From: Hydractinia symbiolongicarpus
Taxonomy: Eukaryota > Cnidaria > Hydrozoa > Anthoathecata > Hydractiniidae
Assembly: GCF_029227915.1 (NCBI RefSeq)
Contig: NC_079886.1
Coordinates: 558,001 to 622,000 of the forward strand
DNA: 64,000 nt
Direction of reading: 5' to 3'
Part shown: piece after piece, positions 35,351 through 46,714 of the stretch
How positions within the stretch are numbered: the stretch's first letter is position 1
Layout: every line of letters begins with the position of its first letter
Notes under the pieces: model-generated
Told to the model about the DNA's origin: nothing
What the model saw: the letters and a program-made list of their open reading frames with translations, nothing else
Databases searched by the model: none
Translations under genes and position numbers: made by a program

Positions 35351-38300
35351 AATAAAAGAAGTTTAATCGCCGGCAAACGAAAACCCGCGATTTCCTGTAA
35401 ATCCCGGGCTTGGCCCCTATAGTCGAATATATACAAAGAAAGTACCCAGGGAGTAAACTCATTTCCCGAACGATTTTTTAAATTATTTTTTCACCACTAA
35501 AACGCATGAGACTTGTAGTATTTAAAAATGTTTTCATTTTTGATGAGACGCTGAATAAAAGAAGTTTAATCGCCGGCAAACGAAAACCCGCGATTTCCCG
35601 CAAATCCTGTACTCGGCCCGTATAGTCAAAAGTATACAAAGAAAGTACTCAAGGAGTAAACTCATTTCCCGAACGATTTTTTAAATTATTTTTTCACCAC
35701 TAAAACGCATGAGACTTGTAGTTTTCAAAAATGTTTTCATTTTTGATGAGACGCTGAATAAAAGAAGTTTAATCGCCGGCAAACGAAAACCCGCGATTTC
35801 CCGCAAATCCTGTACTCGGCCCGTATAGTCAAAAGTATACAAAGAAAGTACTCAAGGAGTAAACTCATTTCCCGAACGATTTTTTAAATTATTTTTTCAC
35901 CACTAAAACGCATGAGACTTGTAGTTTTCAAAAATGTTTTCATTTTTGATGAGACGCTGAATAAAAGAAGTTTAATCGCCGGCAAACGAAAACCCGCGAT
36001 TTCCTGTAAATCCCGGGCTTGGCCCCTATAGTCGAATGTATACAAAGAAAGTACCCTGTGAGTAAACTCATTTTCAGAACGATTTTTTAAATTATTTTTT
36101 CACCACTTAAACGCATGAGACTTGTAGTTTTCAAAAATATTTTCATTTTTGATGAGACGCTGAATAAAAGAAGTTTAATCCCCGGCAAACGAAAACCCGC
36201 GATTTCCTGTAAATCCCGGGCTTGGCCACTATAGTCGAATATATACAAAGAAAGTACCCAGGGAGTAAACTTATTTCCCGAACGATTTTTTAAATTATTT
36301 TTTCACCACTAAAACGCATGAGACTTGTAGTTTTCAAAAATGTTTTCATTTTTGATGAGACGTTGAATAAAAGAAGTTTAATCGCCGGCAAACGAAAACC
36401 CGCGATTTCCTGTAAATCCCGGGCTTGGCCCCTGTAGTCGAATATATACAAAGAAAGTACCCAGGGAGTAAAATCATTTCCCGAACGATTTTTTAAATTA
36501 TTTTTTCACCACTAAAACGCATGAGACTTGTAGTATTTAAAAATGTTTTCATTTTTGATGAGACGCTGAATAAAAGAAGTTTAATCGCCGGCAAACGAAG
36601 ACCCGCAATTTCCCGTAAATCCGGTACTCGGCCCGTATAGTCAAAAGTATACAAAAAAGTACTCAAGGAGTAAACTCATTTCCCGAACGATTTTTTAAAT
36701 TATTTTTTCACCACTAAAACGCATGAGACTTGTAGTTTTTAAAAATGTTTTCATTTTTGATGAGACGCTAGATAAAAGAAGTTTAATCGCCGGCAAACGA
36801 AAACCCGCGATTTCTCGTAACTCCCGTACTCGGCCCCTATAGTCAAAAGTATACAAAGAAAGTACCCAGGGAGTAAACTGATTTCCCGAATAAATTTTTA
36901 AATTATTTTTTCACCACTAAAACGCATGAGACTTGTAGTTTTCAAAAATGTTTTCATTTTTGATGAGACGCTGAATAAAAGAAGTTTAATCGCCCGCAAA
37001 CGAAAACCCGGGATTTCCCGTAAATCCCGTACTCGGCCCATATAGTCAAAAGTATACAAAAAAGTACCCAGGGAGTAAACTGATTTCCCGAATAAATTTT
37101 TAAATTATTTTTTGACCACTAAAACGCATGAGACTTGTAGTTCTCAAAAATGTTTTCATTTTTGATGAGACGCCGAATAAAAGAAGTTTAATCGCCGGCA
37201 AACGAAAACCCGCGATTTCCTGTAAATCCCGGGCTTGGCCCCTATAGTCGAATATATACAAAGAAAGTACCCAGGGAGTAAACTCATTTCCCGAACAATT
37301 TTTTTAAATTATTTTTTCACCACTAAAACGCATGAGACTTGTAGTATTTAAAAATGTTTTCATTTTTGATGAGACGCTGAATAAAAGAAGTTTAATCGCC
37401 GGCAAACGAAAACCCGCGATTTCCCGTAAATCCGGTACTCGGCCCGTATAGTCAAAAGTATACAAAGAAAGTACTCAAGGAGTAAACTCATTTCCTGAAC
37501 GATTTTTTAAATTATTTTTTCACCACTAAAACGCATGAGACTTGTAATTTTCAAAAATGTTTTCATTTTTGATGAGACGCTAGATAAAAGAAGTTTAATC
37601 GCCGGCAAACGAAAACCCGCGATTTCCCGTAAATCCCGTACTCGGCCCGTATAGTCAAAAGTATACAAAGAAAGTACCCAGGGAGTAAACTGATTTCCCG
37701 AATAAATTTTTAAATTATTTTTTCACCACTAAAACGCATGAGACTTGTAGTTTTCAAAAATGTTTTCATTTTTGATGAGACGCTGAATAAAAGAAGTTTA
37801 ATCGCCGGCAAACGAAAACCCGCGATTTCCTGTAAATCCCGGGCTTGGCCCCTATAGTCGAATGTATACAAAGAAAGTACCCTGTGAGTAAACTCATTTT
37901 CAGAACGATTTTTTGAATTATTTTTTCACCACTAAAACGCATGAGACTTGTAGTATTTAAAAATGTTTTCATTTTTGATGAGACGCTAAATAAAAGAAGT
38001 TTAATCGCCGGCAAACGAAAACCCGCAATTTCCGTAAATCCCGTTCCCGGCCCGTATAGTCGAATGTATATAAAGAAAGTACCCAGGGAGTAAACTCATT
38101 TCCCGAACGATTTTTTAAATTATTTTTTCACCACTTAAACGCATGAGATTTGTAGTTTTCAAAATTATTTTCATTTTTAATGATACGCTAAATAAAAGAA
38201 GTTTAATCGCCGGCAAACGAAAACCCGCAATTTCCCGTAAATCCCGTTCCCGGCCCGTATAGTCGAATGTATATAAAGAAAGTACCCAGGGAGTAAACTC

Positions 38301-41032
38301 ATTTCCCGAACGATTTTTTAAATTATTTTTTCACCACTTAAACGCATGAGACTTGTAGTTTTTAAAAATATTTTCATTTTTGATGAGACGCTGAATAAAA
38401 GAAGTTTAATCGCCCGCAAACGAAAACCCGCGATTTCCCGTAAATTCCGTACTCGGCCCATATAGTCAAAAGTATACAAAAAAGTACCCAGGGAGTAAAC
38501 TGATTTCCCGAATAAATTTTTAAATTATTTTTTTAACAATAAAACGCATGAGACTTGTAGTTTTCAAAAATGTTTTCATTTTTGATGAGACGCTAAATAA
38601 AAGAAGTTTAATCGCCGGCAAACGGAAACCCGCAATTTCCCGTAAATCCCGTTCCCGGCCCGTATAGTCGAATGTATATAAAGAAAGTACCCAGGGAGTA
38701 AACACATTTCCCGAACGATTTTTTAAATTATTTTTTCACCACTTAAACGCATGAGACTTGTAGTTTTCCAAAATATTTTCATTTTTGATGAGACGCCGAA
38801 TAAAAGAAGTTTAATCGCCGGCAAACGAAAACCCGCGATTTCCTGTAAATCCCGGGCTTGGCCCCTATAGTCGAATATATACAAAGAAAGTACCCAGGGA
38901 GTAAACTCATTTCCCGAACAATTTTTTTAAATTATTTTTTCACCACTAAAACGCATGAGACTTGTAGTATTTAAAAATGTTTTCATTTTTGATGAGACGC
39001 TGAATAAAAGAAGTTTAATCGCCGGCAAACGAAAACCCGCGATTTCCCGTAAATCCGGTACTCGGCCCGTATAGTCAAAAGTATACAAAGAAAGTACTCA
39101 AGGAGTAAACTCATTTCCTGAACGAATTTTTAAATTATTTTTTCACCACTAAAACGCATGAGACTTGTAATTTTCAAAAATGTTTTCATTTTTGATGAGA
39201 CGCTAGATAAAAGAAGTTTAATCGCCGGCAAACGAAAACCCGCGATTTCCCGTAAATCCCGTACTCGGCCCGTATAGTCAAAAGTATACAAAGAAAGTAC
39301 CCAGGGAGTAAACTGATTTCCCGAATAAATTTTTAAATTATTTTTTCACCACTAAAACGCATGAGACTTGTAGTTTTCAAAAATGTTTTCATTTTTGATG
39401 AGACGCTGAATAAAAGAAGTTTAATCGCCGGCAAACGAAAACCCGCGATTTCCTGTAAATCCCGGGCTTGGCCCCTATAGTCGAATGTATACAAAGAAAG
39501 TACCCTGTGAGTAAACTCATTTTCAGAACGATTTTTTGAATTATTTTTTCACCACTAAAACGCATGAGACTTGTAGTATTTAAAAATGTTTTCATTTTTG
39601 ATGAGACGCTAAATAAAAGAAGTTTAATCGCCGGCAAACGAAAACCCGCAATTTCCGTAAATCCCGTTCCCGGCCCGTATAGTCGAATGTATATAAAGAA
39701 AGTACCCAGGGAGTAAACTCATTTCCCGAACGATTTTTTAAATTATTTTTTCACCACTTAAACGCATGAGATTTGTAGTTTTCAAAATTATTTTCATTTT
39801 TAATGAGACGCTAAATAAAAGAAGTTTAATCGCCGGCAAACGAAAACCCGCAATTTCCCGTAAATCCCGTTCCCGGCCCGTATAGTCGAATGTATATAAA
39901 GAAAGTACCCAGGGAGTAAACTCATTTCCCGAACGATTTTTTAAATTATTTTTTCACCACTTAAACGCATGAGACTTGTAGTTTTTAAAAATATTTTCAT
40001 TTTTGATGAGACGCTGAATAAAAGAAGTTTAATCGCCCGCAAACGAAAACCCGCGATTTCCCGTAAATTCCGTACTCGGCCCATATAGTCAAAAGTATAC
40101 AAAAAAGTACCCAGGGAGTAAACTGATTTCCCGAATAAATTTTTAAATTATTTTTTTAACAATAAAACGCATGAGACTTGTAGTTTTCAAAAATGTTTTC
40201 ATTTTTGATGAGACGCTAAATAAAAGAAGTTTAATCGCCGGCAAACGGAAACCCGCAATTTCCCGTAAATCCCGTTCCCGGCCCGTATAGTCGAATGTAT
40301 ATAAAGAAAGTACCCAGGGAGTAAACACATTTCCCGAACGATTTTTTAAATTATTTTTTCACCACTTAAACGCATGAGACTTGTAGTTTTCCAAAATATT
40401 TTCATTTTTGATGAGACGCTGAATAAAAGAAGTTTAATCGCCCGCAAACGAAAACCCGGGATTTTCCTTAAATCCCGCACTCGGCCCATATAGTCAAAAG
40501 TATACAAAAAAGTACCCAGGGAGTAAACTGATTTCCCGAATAAATTTTTAAATTATTTTTTGACCACTAAAACGCATGAGACTTGTAGTTTTCAAAAATG
40601 TTTTCATTTTTGATGAGACGTTGAATAAAAGAAGTTTAATCGCCGGCAAACGAAAACCCGCGATTTCCTGTAAATCCCGGGCTTGGCCCCTATAGTCGAA
40701 TATATACAAAGAAAGTACCCAGGGAGTAAACTCATTTCCCGAACGATTTTTTAAATTATTTTTTCACCACTAAAACGCATGAGACTTGTAGTATTATTAA
40801 AAAAAGTTTTCATTTTTGATGAGACGCTGAATAAAAGAAGTTTAATCGCCGGCAAACGAAAGCCCGCAATTTCCCGTAAATCCGGTACTCGGCCCGTATA
40901 GTCAAAAGTATACAAAGAAAGTACTCAAGGAGTAAACTCATTTCCCGAACGATTTTTTAAATTATTTTTTCACCACTAAAACGCATGAGACTTGTAGTTT
41001 TCAAATATGTTTTCATTTTTGATGAGACGCTG
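35351..41032. repeat. About 28-monomer tandem segment, copy 1 (5,682 bp)
   Basis: The rare hairpin variant TCAAATATG occurs at the left end (about 35,319) and again about 41,001, 5,682 bp apart. Rare marks then recur at +5,479: AATCCCCGG (36,180 and 41,659), CGAAGACCCGC (36,595 and 42,074), GTAGTTCTCAAAAATG (37,137 and 42,615). The change of offset by 203 is one duplicated F monomer (CCCGCAAATCCTG twice, near 35,598 and 35,801). It contains the doubled 8-mer at 37,176-40,421. Confidence 0.85.
37176..40421. repeat. 8-mer HOR E-F-G-B-C-C-D-C (1,623 bp), two tandem copies
   Basis: Copies are 37,176-38,798 and 38,799-40,421. The first E monomer of each follows the rare GACGCCGAATAAAAG. The upstream hairpin differs: TTCTCAAAAATG before copy 1, TTTTCCAAAATATT before copy 2 and again before the D unit at 40,422. 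The duplication junction therefore lies inside the hairpin segment. The copies are nearly identical. One visible difference is GATACGCT versus GAGACGCT in the second C unit. Confidence 0.9.
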
Positions 41033-44000
41033 AATAAAAGAAGTTTAATCGCCGGCAAACGAAAACCCGCGATTTCCTGTAAATCCCGGGCTTGGCCCCT
41101 ATAGTCGAATATATACAAAGAAAGTACCCAGGGAGTAAACTCATTTCCCGAACGATTTTTTAAATTATTTTTTTACCACTAAAACGCATGAGACTTGTAG
41201 TATTTAAAAATGTTTTCATTTTTGATGAGACGCTGAATAAAAGAAGTTTAATCGCCGGCAAACGAAAACCCGCGATTTCCCGCAAATCCTGTACTCGGCC
41301 CGTATAGTCAAAAGTATACAAAGAAAGTACTCAAGGAGTAAACTCATTTCCCGAACGATTTTTTAAATTATTTTTTCACCACTAAAACGCATGAGACTTG
41401 TAGTTTTCAAAAATGTTTTCATTTTTGATGAGACGCTGAATAAAAGAAGTTTAATCGCCGGCAAACGAAAACCCGCGATTTCCTGTAAATCCCAGGCTTG
41501 GCCCCTATAGTCGAATGTATACAAAGAAAGTACCCTGTGAGTAAACTCATTTTCAGAACGATTTTTTAAATTATTTTTTCACCACTTAAACGCATGAGAC
41601 TTGTAGTTTTCAAAAATATTTTCATTTTTGATGAGACGCTGAATAAAAGAAGTTTAATCCCCGGCAAACGAAAACCCGCGATTTCCTGTAAATCCCGGGC
41701 TTGGCCACTATAGTCGAATATATACAAAGAAAGTACCCAGGGATTAAACTTATTTCCCGAACGATTTTTTAAATTATTTTTTCACCACTAAAACGCATGA
41801 GACTTGTAGTTTTCAAAAATGTTTTCATTTTTGATGAGACGTTGAATAAAAGAAGTTTAATCGCCGGCAAACGAAAACCCGCGATTTCCTGTAAATCCCG
41901 GGCTTGGCCCCTGTAGTCGAATATATACAAAGAAAGTACCCAGGGAGTAAACTCATTTTCCGAACGATTTTTTAAATTATTTTTTCACCACTAAAACGCA
42001 TGAGACTTGTAGTATTTAAAAATGTTTTCATTTTTGATGAGACGCTGAATAAAAGAAGTTTAATCGCCGGCAAACGAAGACCCGCAATTTCCCGTAAATC
42101 CTGTACTCGGCCCGTATAGTCAAAAGTGTACAAAAAAGTACTCAAGGAGTAAACTCATTTCCCGAACGATTTTTTAAATTATTTTTTCACCACTAAAACG
42201 CATGAGACTTGTAGTTTTTAAAAATGTTTTCATTTTTGATGAGACGCTAGATAAAAGAAGTTTAATCGCCGGCAAACAAAACCCGCGATTTCTCGTAACT
42301 CCCGTACTCGGCCCCTATAGTCAAAAGTATACAAAGAAAGTACCCAGGGAGTAAACTGATTTCCCGAATAAATTTTTAAATTATTTTTTCACCACTAAAA
42401 CGCATGAGACTTGTAGTTTTCAAAAATGTTTTCATTTTTGATGAGACGCTGAATAAAAGAAGTTTAATCGCCCGCAAACGAAAACCCGCGATTTCCCGTA
42501 AATCCCGTACTCGGCCCATATAGTCAAAAGTATACAAAAAAGTACCCAGGGAGTAAACTGATTTCCCGAATAAATTTTTAAATTATTTTTTGACCACTAA
42601 AACGCATGAGACTTGTAGTTCTCAAAAATGTTTTCATTTTTGATGACACGCCGAATAAAAGAAGTTTAATCGCCGGCAAACGAAAACCCGCGATTTCCTG
42701 TAAATCCCGGGCTTGGCCCCTATAGTCGAATATATACAAAGAAAGTACCCAGGGAGTAAACTCATTTCCCGAACGATTTTTTTAAATTATTTTTTCACCA
42801 CTAAAACGCATGAGACTTGTAGTATTTAAAAATGTTTTCATTTTTGATGAGACGCTGAATAAAGGAAGTTTAATCGCCGGCAAACGAAAACCCGCGATTT
42901 CCCGTAAATCCGGTACTCGGCCCGTATAGTCAAAAGTATACAAAGAAAGTACTCAAGGAGTAAACTCATTTCCTGAACGATTTTTTAAATTATTTTTTCA
43001 CCACTAAAACGCATGAGACTTGTAATTTTCAAAAATGTTTTCATTTTTGAAGAGACGCTAGATAAAAGAAGTTTAATCGCCGGCAAACGAAAACCCGCGA
43101 TTTCCCGTAAATCCCGTACTCGGCCCGTATAGTCAAAAGTATACAAAGAAAGTACCCATGGAGTAAACTGATTTCCCGAATAAATTTTTAAATTATTTTT
43201 TCACCACTAAAACGCATGAGACTTGTAGTTTTCAAAAATGTTTTCATTTTTGATGAGACGCTGAATAAAAGAAGTTTAATCGCCGGCAAACGAAAACCCG
43301 CGATTTCCTGTAAATCCCGGGCTTGGCCCCTATAGTCGAATGTATACAAAGAAAGTACCCTGTGAGTAAACTCATTTTCAGAACGATTTTTTGAATTATT
43401 TTTCCACCACTAAAACGCATGAGACTTGTAGTATTTAAAAATGTTTTCATTTTTGATGAGACGCTAAATAAAAGAAGTTTAATCGCCGGCAAACGAAAAC
43501 CCGCAATTTCCGTAAATCCCGTTCCCGGCCCGTATAGTCGAATGTATATAAAGAAAGTACCCAGGGAGTAAACTCATTTCCCGAACGATTTTTTAAATTA
43601 TTTTTTCACCACTTAAACGCATGAGATTTGTAGTTTTCAAAAATATTTTCATTTTTAATGAGACGCTAAATAAAAGAAGTTTAATCGCCGGCAAACGAAA
43701 ACCCGCAATTTCCCGTAAATCCCGTTCCCGGCCCGTATAGTCGAATGTATATAAAGAAAGTACCCAGGGAGTAAACTCATTTCCCGAACGATTTTTTAAA
43801 TTATTTTTTCACCACTTAAACGCATGAGACTTGTAGTTTTTAAAAATATTTTCATTTTTGATGAGACGCTGAATAAAAGAAGTTTAATCGCCCGCAAACG
43901 AAAACCCGCGATTTTCCGTAAATTCCGTACTCGGCCCATATAGTCAAAAGTATACAAAAAAGTACCCAGGGAGTAAACTGATTTCCCGAATAAATTTTTA

Positions 44001-44887
44001 AATTATTTTTTTAACAATAAAACGCATGAGACTTGTAGTTTTCAAAAATGTTTTCATTTTTGATGAGACGCTAAATAAAAGAAGTTTAATCGCCGGCAAA
44101 CGGAAACCCGCAATTTCCCGTAAATCCCGTTCCCGGCCCGTATAGTCGAATGTATATAAAGAAAGTACCCAGGGAGTAAACACATTTCCCGAACGATTTT
44201 TTAAATTATTTTTTCACCACTTAAACGCATGAGACTTGTAGTTTTCAAAAATATTTTCATTTTTGATGAGACGCTGAATAAAAGAAGTTTAATCGCCCGC
44301 AAACGAAAACCCGCGATTTTCCTTAAATCCCGCACTCGGCCCATATAGTCAAAAGTATACAAAAAAGTACCCAGGGAGTAAACTGATTTCCCGAATAAAT
44401 TTTTAAATTATTTTTTGACCACTAAAACGCATGAGACTTGTAGTTTTCAAAAATGTTTTCATTTTTGATGAGACGTTGAATAAAAGAAGTTTAATCGCCG
44501 GCAAACGAAAACCCGCGATTTCCTGTAAATCCCGGGCTTGGCCCCTATAGTCGAATATATACAAAGAAAGTACCCAGGGAGTAAACTCATTTCCCGAACG
44601 ATTTTTTAAATTATTTTTTCACCACTAAAACGCATGAGACTTGTAGTATTATTAAAAAAAGTTTTCATTTTTGATGAGACGCTGAATAAAAGAAGTTTAA
44701 TCGCCGGCAAACGAAAGCCCGCAATTTCCCGTAAATCCGGTACTCGGCCCGTATAGTCAAAAGTATACAAAGAAAGTACTCAAGGAGTAAACTCATTTCC
44801 CGAACGATTTTTTAAATTATTTTTTCACCACTAAAACGCATGAGACTTGTAGTATTTAAAAATGTTTTCATTTTTGATGAGACGCTG
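41033..44887. repeat. About 28-monomer segment, copy 2 (shortened, about 3,855 bp)
   Basis: This copy repeats the order of 35,351-41,032 but has a single F where copy 1 has two and a single 1,623-bp 8-mer (42,654-44,276) where copy 1 has two. The rare F monomer following GTAGTATTATTAAAAAAAG occurs in both (near 40,795 and 44,650). The copies part after about 44,850, where copy 2 continues with GTAGTATTTAAAA. Confidence 0.83.
42654..44276. repeat. 8-mer HOR E-F-G-B-C-C-D-C, third copy (1,623 bp)
   Basis: Its length equals the copies at 37,176 and 38,799. The B unit starts at 43,264, exactly 3,855 bp after that of copy 2 (39,409). Private changes include GATGACACGCC upstream, GAAGAGACG near 43,050 and TTTTTCCACC near 43,400. 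Confidence 0.88.
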
Positions 44888-45869
44888 AATAAAAGAAGTT
44901 TAATCGCCGGCAAACGAAAACCCGCGATTTCCCGTAAATCCGATACTCGGCCCGTATAGTCAAAAGTATACAAAGAAAGTACTCAAGGAGTAAACTCATT
45001 TTCCGAACGATTTTTTAAATTATTTTTTCACCACTAAAACGCATGAGACTTGTAGTATTTAAAAATGTTTTCATTTTTGATGAGACGCTAGATAAAAGAA
45101 GTTTAATCACCGGCAAACGAAAACCCGCGATTTCCCGTAAATCCCGTACTCGGCCCCTATAGTCAAAAGTATACAAAGAAAGTACCCAGGGAGTAAACTG
45201 ATTTCCCGAATAAATTTTTAAATTATTTTTTCACCACTAAAACGCATCAGACTTGTAGTTTTCAAAAATGTTTTTATTTTTGATGAGACGCTGAATAAAA
45301 GAAGTTTAATCGCCCGCAAACAAAAACCCGCGATTTCCCGTAAATCCCGTACTCGGCCCATATAGTCAAAAGTATACAAAAAAGTACCCAGGGAGTAAAC
45401 TGATTTCCCGAATAAATTTTTAAATTATTTTTTGACCACTAAAACGCATGAGACTTGTAGTATTTAAAAATGTTTTCATTTTTGATGAGACGCTGAATAA
45501 AAGAAGTTTAATCGCCGGCAAACGAAAACCCGCGATTTCCCGTAAATCCGGTACTCGGCCCGTATAGTCAAAAGTATACAAAGAAAGTACTCAAGGAGTA
45601 AACTCATTTCCCGAACGATTTTTTAAATTATTTTTTCACCACTAAAACGCATGAGACTTGTAGTTTTCAAAAATGTTTTCATTTTTGATGAGACGCTAGA
45701 TAAAAGAAGTTTAATCGCCGGCAAACGAAAACCCGCGATTTCCCGTAAATCCCGTATTCGGCCCCTATAGTCAAAAGTATACAAAGAAAGTACCCAGGGA
45801 GTAAACTGATTTCCCGAATAAATTTTTAAATTATTTTTTCACCACTAAAACGCATGAGACTTGTAGTTT

Positions 45870-45891
45870 TCAAAAATGAAAACATTTTTGA
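45870..45891. repeat. Right inverted repeat with inverted loop
   Basis: Arms TCAAAAATG (45,870-45,878) and CATTTTTGA (45,883-45,891) are intact, but the four loop bases are AAAA instead of TTTT. This is exactly the sequence produced by flipping the loop between the arms. The flanks are ordinary, and it is the only such copy I noticed. Confidence 0.9.
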
Positions 45892-46511
45892 TGAGACGCT
45901 AAATAAAAGAAGTTTAATCGCCGGCAAACGAAAACCCGCGATTTCCTGTAAATCCCGGGCTTGGCCCCTATAGTCGAATATATACAAAGAAAGTACCCAG
46001 GGAGTAAACTCATTTCCCGAACGATTTTTTTAAATTATTTTTTCACCACTAAAACGCATGAGACTTGTAGTATTTAAAAATGTTTTCATTTTTGATGAGA
46101 CGCTGAATAAAAGAAGTTTAATCGCCGGCAAACGAAAACCCGCGATTTCCCGTAAATCCGGTACTCGGCCCGTATAGTCAAAAGTATACAAAGAAAGTAC
46201 TCAAGGAGTAAACTCATTTCCCGAACGATTTTTTAAATTATTTTTTCACCACTAAAACGCATGAGACTTGTAGTTTTCAAAAATGTTTTCATTTTTGATG
46301 AGACGCTAGATAAAAGAAGTTTAATCGCCGGCAAACGAAAACCCGCGATTTCCCGTAAATCCCGTACTCGGCCCGTATAGTCAAAAGTATACAAAGAAAG
46401 TACCCAGGGAGTAAACTGATTTCCCGAATAAATTTTTAAATTATTTTTTCACCACTAAAACGCATGAGACTTGTAGTTTTTAAAAATGTTTTCATTTTTG
46501 ATGAGACGCTG

Positions 46512-46714
46512 AATAAAAAAAGTTTAATCGCCGGCAAACGAAAACCCGCGATTTCCCGTAAATCCCGTACTCGGCCCGTATAGTCAAAAGTATACAAAGA
46601 AAGTACCCTGTGAGTAAACTCATTTTCAGAACGATTTTTTGAATTATTTTTTCACCACTAAAACGCATGAGACTTGTAGTATTTAAAAATGTTTTCATTT
46701 TTTATGAGACGCTA
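46512..46714. repeat. Chimeric B* monomer with an A/G-type patch
   Basis: The right half is B (CCCTGTGAG, TTTTCAGAACGATTTTTTGAATT), but the left half reads CCCGTAAATCCCGTACTCGG, CCCGTATAGTCAAAAG instead of CCTGTAAATCCCGGGCTTGG, CCCTTATAGTCGAATG. The same position in the 8-mer copies (49,557; 51,181; 52,805) is plain B. Flanks match those copies, which suggests a conversion tract of about 40-60 bp rather than a crossover. Confidence 0.8.
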
